A stretch of DNA of 10,326 bases from Armatimonadota bacterium (lineage in GTDB: Bacteria; Armatimonadota; UBA10988; DTZQ01). Made by a program: the position numbers and the translations under genes. The notes beneath the pieces were generated by a model. That model was not told the DNA's origin and searched no databases. It saw nothing but the letters and a program-made list of their open reading frames with translations. Location: positions 1 to 10,326 of the forward strand of contig DTZQ01000105.1 of assembly GCA_012961305.1 (NCBI GenBank), in the 5' to 3' direction. This document shows positions 1-6,347 of this stretch, piece after piece (position 1 is the first letter of the stretch; the number at the start of each line of letters is the position of its first letter).

Positions 1-669
1 CTCCCGCAAACTGTCCCTCGGCCGGTACGGGATGCCCTGGCCGAAAGGGACGAGGGAGGAGGGAGGGGGGAGGAAGAAACCGTCTCTTTGTCTCCCTCGC
101 CGCAGCCGAAGGTCCAGGACACGGGAGAAAGGGCGAAGAGCGAGGAGTGCCAGTCCTTTCCCCCCGTTTACGCTGTGCGGGAGGCTTACTTAGTGCGCCT
201 GCAGGAACCGCTGGCCAACCCAGAGGGAGAGGCGAAATGGGTCCGGCTGACGGAAGTGGGATTGGAAGTTCGGCAGAGCAACCCGCCCCACAGCGAGGGG
301 TCGCTATGGTGGTGTGGGCCTTATTCTCTGCGGGAGCAGGCAATAGCGGTGCAGTTGACCCTGCAAAGTGAGGGCTGGCAGGCGAGCGTACAGCCGGCCT
401 GCTGCTTTGAACCCACGGGGGCCTCTTCGGGGGAAAGGTGGGGCGTGCAATTGGGGGCTTTCCTCCATCGTCCTTATGCGGAGGGGTTGCATCGGAGCCT
501 GCCCCGGGAGTTTCCGGCCCGGCTGGTGTCTCTGCCTCCCTTCTGGAAGGTACTGCTGGGCCCGCTGGCCACGGAGGAACAGGCGCGATTAGCCGCCCGA
601 CGGGTGACCGTCTGGGGATACGAGGGGTTTCCCGTGCGCTGGCCAGTGCCGGGAGAAGAGGCGAGGTGA
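1..669 (+). CDS. SPOR-domain protein, C-terminal part (5' end outside window)
   Basis: The reading frame is open from the first base to the TGA at 667-669 (222 visible codons), so the gene probably enters from the left; a TTG at 88 is a possible but poorly supported internal start. The first 30 residues form a Gly/Glu/Pro-rich linker. Two regions of about 70 residues follow, both resembling SPOR repeats: the first contains AYLVRLQEP and ends in WCGPYSLREQAIAVQ plus a short strand; the second runs from WGVQLGAF through VLLGPLATEEQARLAA to PVRW. The 'VQLGAF ... V.LGP.AT.EQAR' pattern is typical of SPOR, a family known to bind denuded septal peptidoglycan glycan strands. I infer an envelope or cell-division protein such as the tail of an amidase or SpoIID/LytB-type enzyme, but the catalytic part is not visible. 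It lies 4 bp before ald and shares its direction. Confidence 0.7.
   Translation, partial: LPQTVPRPVRDALAERDEGGGRGEEETVSLSPSPQPKVQDTGERAKSEECQSFPPVYAVREAYLVRLQEPLANPEGEAKWVRLTEVGLEVRQSNPPHSEGSLWWCGPYSLREQAIAVQLTLQSEGWQASVQPACCFEPTGASSGERWGVQLGAFLHRPYAEGLHRSLPREFPARLVSLPPFWKVLLGPLATEEQARLAARRVTVWGYEGFPVRWPVPGEEAR
47..74 (+). repeat. Four tandem G-rich heptamers (GGGAGGA) inside the SPOR gene
   Basis: Four adjacent 7-bp units read GGGACGA, GGGAGGA, GGGAGGG and GGGAGGA, with one mismatch each in units 1 and 3. They encode the Gly/Arg/Glu-rich linker upstream of the SPOR repeats. Because 7 is not a multiple of 3, gain or loss of one unit would shift the reading frame. The four GGG runs (47-49, 54-56, 61-63, 65-67) also meet the usual G-quadruplex spacing on the coding strand, with loops of 4, 4 and 1 nt. 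Confidence 0.7.
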
Positions 670-673
670 AGCG

Positions 674-1792
674 ATGGTTGTAGGCGTGCCTAAGGAAATT
701 AAAGACGGAGAAAATCGGGTGGCCCTGACCCCGGCAGGGGCGTACGACTTGGTAAATCGGGGCCATACGGTCCTCATCCAACGGGGCGCCGGGTTGGGCA
801 GCGGTCTCACGGATGAGGAGTACCGCTCAGCTGGGGCGACGCTGGTAGATGGCCCGGAGGAAATCTACCAGCGGGCGGAGTTGGTGGTCAAAGTTAAGGA
901 GCCCCTGGAACCTGAATATCCCCTGCTGCGGGAAGGCCTAATCCTGTTTACTTACCTGCATCTGGCCTCCTCCGAAAGCCTGACCCAAGCCCTGGGGAAG
1001 CGGGGCGTCATTGCCATCGGCTACGAAACCATCGAAACGAAGGAGGGTAAACTCCCGGCCTTAGTGCCTATGAGTGAGGTGGCCGGGCGCATGGCCATGC
1101 AGGTAGGTATGCGGCTGTTGGAGGCGGAGTATGGGGGACGAGGGATTTTGGTGGGTGGAGTGCCGGGAGTGCCACCCGCAGAGGTAGTGGTTTTGGGCTG
1201 TGGAGTAGTGGGCCTCAACGCGGCCAAGGTGGCCCTCGGTCTGGGAGCGCAGGTTACCATCTTGGACATCAATCATGACCGGCTGAAATACCTTGATGAC
1301 ATCATGCACGGGCACGTAATTACCTGGTACGCCAACCCGCTGAACATCGAAAAGGCAGCCCTTTACGCGGATTTGCTCATTGGAGCGGTTTTGGTGCCCG
1401 GAGCGCGCACGCCGATGTTGGTGAGCGAAAAGGTGGTCAGGAAAATGAAACCGGGGGCGGTGATTGTAGACGTGTCAGTAGACCAGGGAGGCTGTGTGGA
1501 AACCACCCGGCCTACGACCCATTCCTACCCCACTTACATTGTGCACCAGGTCGTCCATTACGCCGTGCCCAACATGCCTGCGGCCGTTCCCCGCACTTCT
1601 ACCTTTGCTCTGACCAATGTAACCCTACCTTACATCTGTGCTATCGCGGATAAAGGGTTGAGGCAGGCTCTGCAGGACGACCTCGCCTTAGCGCGGGGCG
1701 TTAATCTGGCTTACGGGCAGGTTGTCCACTCGGGCGTGGCCGAAGCCTTCGGTCTGGACCGGGTGCCGCTGTCCGAGGCCCTCGGGTGGTGA
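674..1792 (+). CDS. ald: Alanine dehydrogenase (NAD+, L-alanine to pyruvate and ammonium)
   Basis: The 372-residue product has the usual length of Ald, a cytoplasmic enzyme that reversibly deaminates L-alanine to pyruvate. The N-terminus (VGVPKEIKDGENRVALTPAG) is a textbook AlaDH/PNT N-domain. Lys75 and His96 fall at the positions of the catalytic Lys and His known in mycobacterial Ald, and Asp270 (VDVSVDQGG) matches the catalytic Asp. The Rossmann motif is LGCGVVG (174-180) followed by Asp198 at the end of the second strand, consistent with NAD preference. HYAVPNMPAAVPRTST (295-310) is a slight variant of the family's usual HYGVANMPGAVPRTST. The ATG at 674 has a GGTGA ribosome site that contains the stop codon of the preceding gene. 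A nearby Lrp/AsnC regulator (3436-3930) is a plausible regulator, since Lrp-type proteins control ald in mycobacteria; that link is inferred here. Confidence 0.96.
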   Translation: MVVGVPKEIKDGENRVALTPAGAYDLVNRGHTVLIQRGAGLGSGLTDEEYRSAGATLVDGPEEIYQRAELVVKVKEPLEPEYPLLREGLILFTYLHLASSESLTQALGKRGVIAIGYETIETKEGKLPALVPMSEVAGRMAMQVGMRLLEAEYGGRGILVGGVPGVPPAEVVVLGCGVVGLNAAKVALGLGAQVTILDINHDRLKYLDDIMHGHVITWYANPLNIEKAALYADLLIGAVLVPGARTPMLVSEKVVRKMKPGAVIVDVSVDQGGCVETTRPTTHSYPTYIVHQVVHYAVPNMPAAVPRTSTFALTNVTLPYICAIADKGLRQALQDDLALARGVNLAYGQVVHSGVAEAFGLDRVPLSEALGW

Positions 1793-1798
1793 GCCGCC

Positions 1799-2437
1799 AT
1801 GCACCCGGATACGTTTCTACTTCGGGATGGTGACCGAGTAGTTTTCGCGGGCGATAGCATTACTGCTGACCCCGTGGGGTACACGAAACTGGTGAGCGAT
1901 TTGGTCCATGCCGCTTACCCCGACCGGGACATTATTTTTATCAACGCAGGGGCGGGAGGCAGTCGGAGTGTGGACCTGCAAGCGCGGTTGGAAACAGATG
2001 TTTTGGGTAAGCAGCCTACCTGGGTAACCATCAGCGCGGGAGTGAACGATGTAGCGCGTTTCGTCACCAATCCGGCGGAGGCCGTAACCCTGAAGGAGTT
2101 CCAGTCGGCCATAACGGATATGGTTAGCCGCCTGCAGACAGCGGGGGTTCAGGTGGGGCTGCTAACTACAACGGTATTTGAACACACCTGGCGTTCGGCG
2201 GAAGAGGCCCAGTGGGTCAACGAACTGCTGGTGCCCTACAACATGTGGTTGGAGGAGTACGCTGCAGAGCAGGCCCTGCTGCTGGTGCCCATGTGGCAGG
2301 CGTTCAACGAGGCCTTGGCCGAAGGGCGTGCCCGTGACCCCAACTTTTCCCTTACGGCTGATGGGGTACATCTGAACGATGTGGGCCGCAGCCTTATGGC
2401 CCTTACCTGGTTGCGAGCCTTTGGTTTCGTTTGGTGA
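1799..2437 (+). CDS. SGNH/GDSL-type hydrolase (esterase/lipase-like)
   Basis: The 212-residue protein carries the SGNH blocks in order: block I VFAGDSIT with the nucleophile Ser20, block II glycine around INAGAGGS (49-55), block III SAGVND with Asn83, and block V DGVHLN with Asp188 and His191. This is a complete Ser-Asp-His triad plus the oxyanion-hole Gly/Asn. The family hydrolyses esters, for example acyl groups on lipids, polysaccharides or peptidoglycan; the substrate cannot be told from sequence. No signal peptide or membrane segment is seen, so it is probably cytoplasmic. The ATG at 1799 is 6 nt after a GGTGA element that includes the stop of ald, suggesting coupled translation. Closest in style to the TAP-like/TesA-like single-domain SGNH enzymes. 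Confidence 0.9.
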   Translation: MHPDTFLLRDGDRVVFAGDSITADPVGYTKLVSDLVHAAYPDRDIIFINAGAGGSRSVDLQARLETDVLGKQPTWVTISAGVNDVARFVTNPAEAVTLKEFQSAITDMVSRLQTAGVQVGLLTTTVFEHTWRSAEEAQWVNELLVPYNMWLEEYAAEQALLLVPMWQAFNEALAEGRARDPNFSLTADGVHLNDVGRSLMALTWLRAFGFVW

Positions 2438-2446
2438 ACTTAGCCC

Positions 2447-3325
2447 ATGCAATCCACCGCACCTGAACCGGTCGAAGAGTTAGACCTGCTAACGGCTACA
2501 TTGATAGTCAGTCTGGGGTTGGTGCTGTTGAACCTCTGGGAGCGGAGGCGAAGGCAGCGGGGCCAGCCACCACTGTTTGCCGCCCAGTGGAGTGTGAAGG
2601 ACCTCTTAGAAGCGGCAGTTTTAGTGTTTCTGCTGGTGAGTTTCAGCGGCGCAGTGGTACTCCTGTTGACGGGTTGGGAATCGCAATCCCTTCAAGTTCC
2701 GCTGGTGCTGTTGCTGCCCCAGAGTCTGGGCATGGTCGGCGGGGTGAGTTGGTACGTGCGAGTCAAGTACCGTCGCCCGTGGGCTGAACTCGGCCTCCGC
2801 CCAGACCCCCACTGGGCCGGCCGCTTTGGTCTGGGGGTAAGTTACGGCGTTCTCACCCCTTTTTTGGCCGGTCTGGTCACCGTGTTGGCATTAGTGCTGC
2901 TGGGAACGTTCCTCAGTCCAGAGGGTCTCAATCGCCTGATTGCAGCCGAGGAGCAGAATTCCTTTTACCAATTCATTCAAGCCTTATTCTTCCAGGCGTC
3001 CGGCGGATGGATGGTGTGGGGGACAATCCTTTTCGTGGTCGTGGGACCGGTGGCCGAGGAGATTTTCTTTCGTGGTTTTGCCTATCAAACCCTGCGTCGG
3101 CGGTTTGGGGAACCTACTGCCATGCTCGGCAGTTCCCTGCTGTTCAGCCTGGCCCACGGCCGGCTGCTGGCAGCCCCCGGCCTGTTTGCCATCGGTTTGG
3201 TCTTCGTTCGGCTCTACCAGCGGACGGGCACGCTGGTAACTTCCATGGCCGCCCATGCCATCCACAACGCCCTTTTACTTCTCATCCTGTTGGCCGCCGT
3301 GACTTTCGGCGGAACAGGGGGGTGA
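2447..3325 (+). CDS. CPBP-family intramembrane glutamic endopeptidase (CAAX/Rce1-type)
   Basis: The 292-residue integral membrane protein has hydrophobic segments at about 14-30, 53-75, 83-103, 127-154, 189-201, 226-236, 241-256 and 270-287. The three CPBP (Abi) signature motifs are present: EEIFFR (Glu204, Glu205, Arg209), FSLAH (Phe233, His237) and HAIHN (His270 to Asn274). These correspond to the catalytic Glu pair and metal/water-binding His/Asn of the Rce1 family. Bacterial members act as membrane proteases or in peptide/bacteriocin immunity and maturation; no specific substrate is evident and no peptide gene lies nearby. The ATG at 2447 follows GGTGA (2433-2437), which again contains the stop of the upstream gene. 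It is the last gene of the SPOR-ald-SGNH-CPBP unit. Confidence 0.92.
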   Translation: MQSTAPEPVEELDLLTATLIVSLGLVLLNLWERRRRQRGQPPLFAAQWSVKDLLEAAVLVFLLVSFSGAVVLLLTGWESQSLQVPLVLLLPQSLGMVGGVSWYVRVKYRRPWAELGLRPDPHWAGRFGLGVSYGVLTPFLAGLVTVLALVLLGTFLSPEGLNRLIAAEEQNSFYQFIQALFFQASGGWMVWGTILFVVVGPVAEEIFFRGFAYQTLRRRFGEPTAMLGSSLLFSLAHGRLLAAPGLFAIGLVFVRLYQRTGTLVTSMAAHAIHNALLLLILLAAVTFGGTGG

Positions 3326-3346
3326 AACTAACCGGAGCGTTCACCA
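3320..3346 (+). terminator. Possible weak stem-loop after the CPBP gene
   Basis: GGTGAA (3321-3326, overlapping the stop codon) and TTCACC (3340-3345) form an inverted repeat with a short loop, and a further C/G pair can form past a one-base bulge. No T tract follows, so an intrinsic terminator is only weakly supported. Confidence 0.25.
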
Positions 3347-3370
3347 CTCAACAGTATGGCTTGTGGCCCG

Positions 3371-3394
3371 ACCGTCAATAGGTCATTAGGTCAA
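3371..3394. promoter_or_regulatory. Three tandem 8-bp repeats, candidate operator of the Lrp-aminotransferase unit
   Basis: Three adjacent 8-bp units read ACCGTCAA, TAGGTCAT and TAGGTCAA; all share GTCA followed by A or T at an exact 8-bp period. They lie 42-65 bp upstream of the GTG start of the Lrp/AsnC gene, in an otherwise GC-rich 110-bp gap, where an autoregulatory operator would be expected. A weak sigma-70-like pair (TTGTGG at 3361-3366, 17-nt spacer, CATTAG at 3384-3389) overlaps them. Binding by the neighbouring regulator is inferred. Confidence 0.4.
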
Positions 3395-3435
3395 TTAGCC
3401 CCTGGGCCCATTAAAGAACGACGGGGAGTAAACTC

Positions 3436-3930
3436 GTGACCAACGAGCAGGAAATAGCCATTTTGGAAATCTTGGAACACAACGCCCAAGTATCGCCGGC
3501 GGAAATCGCGGCCCTGGTGGGCCTAACGGCGGAAGAGGTGGAAGCCGCCATTCAGCGATTTGAAGAAGCAAAGGTCATTCGGGGCTACGGAGCCTTAGTT
3601 GACTGGGACCGCCTGGGGACCGACCGCATTTACGCTTTCATTGATGTGCGCGTCAGGCCCCAGCACGATGTGGGCTTCGATGCCATTGGGCAGGAAATTG
3701 CCCTCTTTGACGAAGTCCACTCGCTGTACCTCATGTCCGGCCAACACGATTTTCTGGTGGTGGTCGAAGGGCGAACGCTGCGGGAAGTGGCGACCTTCGT
3801 GGCGGAGAAGTTGGCCCCCTTGCAAGGGGTAGAGAGCACAGCCACCAGTTTCGTGCTCAAAAAATACAAGTTGGAGGGCCAGATTTTGGGAGAAGAAGGT
3901 GAGGACTGGAGGTTACCAGTAGCCCCATGA
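3436..3930 (+). CDS. Lrp/AsnC-family transcriptional regulator (AlaR-like context)
   Basis: The 164-residue product has the two-domain Lrp/AsnC plan. Residues about 5-55 form the winged helix-turn-helix (AILEILEHNAQVSPAEIAAL, then a recognition helix and VIRGYGALVDWDRLG). Residues about 65-145 form the RAM/AsnC effector domain (AFIDVRV, LMSGQHDFLVVVEG, GVESTATSFVLKKYK), which in this family binds amino acids and builds dimers and octamers. The GTG start at 3436 is preceded by GGGGAG at 3423-3428, 7 nt away. The stop overlaps the aminotransferase start by 4 bp (ATGA). This regulator-transaminase pairing matches B. subtilis alaR-alaT (yugG-yugH), where the regulator controls the transaminase operon. 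Control of this operon, and perhaps of ald, in response to alanine is inferred; the effector is not readable from sequence. Confidence 0.93.
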   Translation: MTNEQEIAILEILEHNAQVSPAEIAALVGLTAEEVEAAIQRFEEAKVIRGYGALVDWDRLGTDRIYAFIDVRVRPQHDVGFDAIGQEIALFDEVHSLYLMSGQHDFLVVVEGRTLREVATFVAEKLAPLQGVESTATSFVLKKYKLEGQILGEEGEDWRLPVAP

Positions 3931-5093
3931 GCAGGTGTCAACGTCCTCTGTCCCAAACTGTTGCCGCCGTTCCTCCTTCGGGCATTCGCCGTTTCTTCGA
4001 GTTGGTAAGCCAGATGGAGGATGTGATAGCCCTGGGAGTGGGCGAGCCGGACTTCCCTACCCCCTGGAGCATTGCCAGCGAGGCCGTCGCCGGGCTCAAA
4101 CTGGGCCGCACTTCCTACACCTCTAACTACGGACTGCTCAGCCTTCGCCGTGCCATCAGCCGCCATTTGCAGCGGCTTTACCAGGTTACCTACGACCCGG
4201 AAAAGGAACTGTTGGTCACGGTTGGAGTCAGCGAAGGGCTCGATTTGGCCCTCCGGGCCATCCTCAATCCGGGCGACGAAGTAGTGGTTCCTCAGCCCTG
4301 CTATGTCAGTTACGTCCCCGGTGTGATTTTCGCCGGGGGAGTTCCGGTCCCGGTGGAGACTTCAGTGGAGAGGGGCTTTGTCGTCTCTCCCGAGCAGGTG
4401 GAGGCTGCCCTTACGCCGCGGACGAAGGCCTTGCTGATTGGCCATCCCAACAACCCGACCGGCGCCGTGCTGCCGGAAACCACCCTGCGGACCCTGGCCG
4501 AGTTGGCCGAGGGCCATGACTTGTTGGTCATCTCTGACGAAATCTACGACCGCCTGCGCTACGGCACTCCTCACTGCTGTTTCGCCTCCCTGCCGGGCAT
4601 GAAGGAGCGGACCATCCTCCTGAACGGCTTCTCCAAAGCCTATTCCATGACTGGATGGCGCGTAGGCTATGCAGCCGCTCCGGCAGAGATACTGGCCCTG
4701 ATGGTCAAAATCCACCAATACACCATGTTGTGCGCTCCCATCACGGGACAGTTGGCAGCCTTGGAGGCCCTGCGCTGGGGGGAGAACGCGGTGCGCCGCA
4801 TGGTACGGGAATACGACCGCCGCCGCCGCTTTCTGGTGCAGGGCCTCAACCGTTTGGGCCTGGAGTGTTTGGAGCCGCAGGGCGCCTTTTACGCCTTTCC
4901 CTCCATTCGCCGCACGGGTTTGAGTTCCGAGGAGTTTTGTCAGCGGCTGCTGCGGGAAGAACGAGTGGCAGTGGTGCCGGGAAATGCCTTCGGGCCCTGT
5001 GGGGAAGGCCACGTGCGGATGACTTATGCCACCTCCTTGGACCACCTGCGCGAGGCTCTGGTCCGCCTGGAACGTTTCCTGAGCCGGTTGTAA
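3927..5093 (+). CDS. PLP-dependent class I/II aminotransferase (AlaT/AspB-like)
   Basis: The 388-residue, full-length fold-type I aminotransferase starts with the subgroup signature PPSGIRRFFELVSQM followed by GVGEPDFPTP. Pyridoxal-phosphate residues are in place: Asn176 in HPNNPTG, Asp204 and Tyr207 in SDEIYD, and the Schiff-base Lys237 in NGFSKAYSMTGWRVGY. Arg364 in GHVRMTYATS corresponds to the arginine that binds the substrate alpha-carboxylate. No signal peptide is seen. It shares an ATGA overlap with the Lrp gene, so the two are co-translated; GGAGGT at 3908-3913 is a rather distant ribosome site. Members of this subgroup use alanine, aspartate or aromatic amino acids with 2-oxoglutarate. 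Alanine transaminase is favoured by the regulator pairing and nearby ald, but aspartate transaminase is not excluded. Confidence 0.93.
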   Translation: MSRCQRPLSQTVAAVPPSGIRRFFELVSQMEDVIALGVGEPDFPTPWSIASEAVAGLKLGRTSYTSNYGLLSLRRAISRHLQRLYQVTYDPEKELLVTVGVSEGLDLALRAILNPGDEVVVPQPCYVSYVPGVIFAGGVPVPVETSVERGFVVSPEQVEAALTPRTKALLIGHPNNPTGAVLPETTLRTLAELAEGHDLLVISDEIYDRLRYGTPHCCFASLPGMKERTILLNGFSKAYSMTGWRVGYAAAPAEILALMVKIHQYTMLCAPITGQLAALEALRWGENAVRRMVREYDRRRRFLVQGLNRLGLECLEPQGAFYAFPSIRRTGLSSEEFCQRLLREERVAVVPGNAFGPCGEGHVRMTYATSLDHLREALVRLERFLSRL

Positions 5094-5097
5094 GGCA

Positions 5098-5126
5098 TTG
5101 ACAGTTTAGCCGGAAAGTGGGATGAT
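5098..5126 (+). promoter_or_regulatory. Sigma-70-type promoter upstream of the broken small gene and deacetylase
   Basis: A perfect TTGACA (5098-5103) is followed, after 17 nt, by GATGAT (5121-5126, 4 of 6 to TATAAT), and the -10 box is preceded by TGG, an extended -10 TGN. It begins 4 bp after the aminotransferase stop. Transcription would start near 5133 and read the remnant small gene and then the deacetylase-like gene. Confidence 0.6.
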
Positions 5127-5132
5127 GGACGG

Positions 5133-5326
5133 GTGAGCCAGCCGATTCGCAAACTCTAAGGGGAAGAGCAAAACCGCCTGCGGGAGTTACTGGAAAAGAA
5201 CAGCGAGGGGCAGTTAAGACCGAACAGGAAGAACTTGATGCTTTGATTGCCGAATACCGAGGGCGAACTTTGGCCCAAGCACGAGCGATGACTGCTCTGG
5301 CAGAGCGCGGCTTGCCCCGCTCGCCA
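5133..5326 (+). pseudogene. Broken small gene, charged helical protein (stop plus -1 frameshift)
   Basis: Two frames join into one coherent short protein. Frame 3 reads SQPIRKL, a TAA stop at 5157-5159, then GEEQNRLRELLEKNSEGQLRP. At 5220-5224 the frame changes to frame 2 and continues EQEELDALIAEYRGRTLAQARAMTALAERGLPRSP. Restoring one G (CCGAA to CCGGAA) rejoins them as '...EGQLRPEQEELDAL...'. This pattern resembles short, highly charged helical proteins common in cyanobacteria and Chloroflexota ('LLERNSEGxLTPEExxELDxLxxEYxxLTLxKARA'), which I know only as uncharacterised, possibly antitoxin-like. Two independent lesions argue for decay rather than a single sequencing error. The GTG at 5133 is only a possible start, with no good ribosome site, and the 3' end is uncertain because the frame stays open into the next gene. 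Confidence 0.6.
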
Positions 5327-5393
5327 ATCCGGCAAGAACTTGAGTTGCCTTATCCTCGTCCTGCGTTAGTGACCGGGGGGAGGTGTACGGAGA

Positions 5394-6305
5394 ATGACCC
5401 ACTACCTTTTTCACTACGACCTGGAGAGTCCGGGCGGATGCCTGCGGGCTGCGCCGGTGCTGGTAAAGTGGCACGAAAAGCATGAAATCCCGGCCACGGT
5501 TTTCCTGCTGGGCCGAGTGTTGGAGCAGAAGGGCCGCGAATTGCGGGCGATTTTCGGCGATTCGCCCCTGTTCGACCTCCAGTCCCATACCTACTCCCAT
5601 AAGATGCTTCGGGACAGCCAAATGCACGGACGGGGCGTGTCCCTGGCGGAACTCCGGCGGGAAATCGTTAGGGGACGGGAGTTGGTAGAGGAGGTGTTCG
5701 CCCGGCCCTGTATCGGCATTCGCACCGGTTGCGGCTTCTATCGAGGGTTTCAAGGTGAGCGGGAGCGGTTGGCAGTGATAGCCGAAGGTGGAGTGAAGTA
5801 CCTCAGTTCCGACCTGCGCGGGCCCGGGGATTCCATTCCTTCAGGGCTGCAACAGGCCTATTGGTACGATGAGGAGGGCTTTCCCAACCTGCTGGAAATG
5901 CCGGGACACGGCTGGCACGACAACGTGCTCAAAAGTCCGTCTTTCAACCGCCTCTGTCTTCCCTGGCCGGTGTACGTGCCCTGGGGCATTCCCAACCGCC
6001 CCACCCAGACCCCAGAGGAGGAGTTCCAGGTCCAAAGGGTCTGGATTGACCGAGCCGTGGCCCTGGGGCTGGATTACGTTTCCCTCATCTACCATCCCCA
6101 TTCCCTCTACCGCCTGAGCGAGGATGGTCGCCTGCTGGACCTGTTGATGCGCTATGTGAAGGCCCTCGGCCTGCCCACTACTACCTATACCGCCCTTTAT
6201 CAGCGCTACGCGGCCAATCCCGATAGCGTACCGGGCCGAACTGCCTGGCAGTGGGAAGACGAGATAGTCAGGGGAGAGTTTCGCGTCGGCCTTGCCGGAG
6301 GCTAA
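5394..6305 (+). CDS. Polysaccharide deacetylase-like (NodB homology) protein
   Basis: The 303-residue product has NodB-fold landmarks in order. HYDLES (7-12, Asp9) replaces the usual TFDDG motif 1. FDLQSHTYSH (60-69) supplies the His65/His69 pair of the metal-binding HxxxH motif 2. GIRTGCGFYRG (108-118, Arg110) matches motif 3. LLEMPGHGWHD (166-176) and LIYHPHSLY (231-239, His234 or His236) match motifs 4 and 5. The family removes acetyl groups from chitin or peptidoglycan sugars, or acts on related C-N bonds such as allantoin (PuuE type); the substrate is open. No signal peptide is present, which does not favour a secreted peptidoglycan deacetylase. The ATG at 5394 has a strong GGGGAGGTG site (5377-5385). 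It converges with the DUF488 gene, leaving a 42-bp gap with no clear terminator. Confidence 0.8.
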   Translation: MTHYLFHYDLESPGGCLRAAPVLVKWHEKHEIPATVFLLGRVLEQKGRELRAIFGDSPLFDLQSHTYSHKMLRDSQMHGRGVSLAELRREIVRGRELVEEVFARPCIGIRTGCGFYRGFQGERERLAVIAEGGVKYLSSDLRGPGDSIPSGLQQAYWYDEEGFPNLLEMPGHGWHDNVLKSPSFNRLCLPWPVYVPWGIPNRPTQTPEEEFQVQRVWIDRAVALGLDYVSLIYHPHSLYRLSEDGRLLDLLMRYVKALGLPTTTYTALYQRYAANPDSVPGRTAWQWEDEIVRGEFRVGLAGG

Positions 6306-6347
6306 CGGTTTAGGGCTACTCTTCCTTCAATGGCCAGCCGATGGGGG

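Noticed and set aside
88..669. TTG at 88 as the true start of the SPOR gene
   Set aside because: The frame is open to the left edge with linker-like residues, and the nearest GGAGG lies about 14 nt from the TTG. Without the upstream sequence a partial gene is the safer call.
3361..3389. TTGTGG / CATTAG as a firm promoter of the Lrp gene
   Set aside because: The 17-nt spacing is right but the boxes match consensus poorly (the -10 only 3 of 6), so it is mentioned only with the tandem repeats and not called separately.
4362..5045. 227-codon open frame on the - strand
   Set aside because: It lies wholly antisense to the well-supported aminotransferase and has no recognisable domain or ribosome site.
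6306..6347. Bidirectional terminator between the convergent deacetylase-like and DUF488 genes
   Set aside because: Only very short self-complementary words occur (for example TGGCCA) and there is no T tract on either strand.
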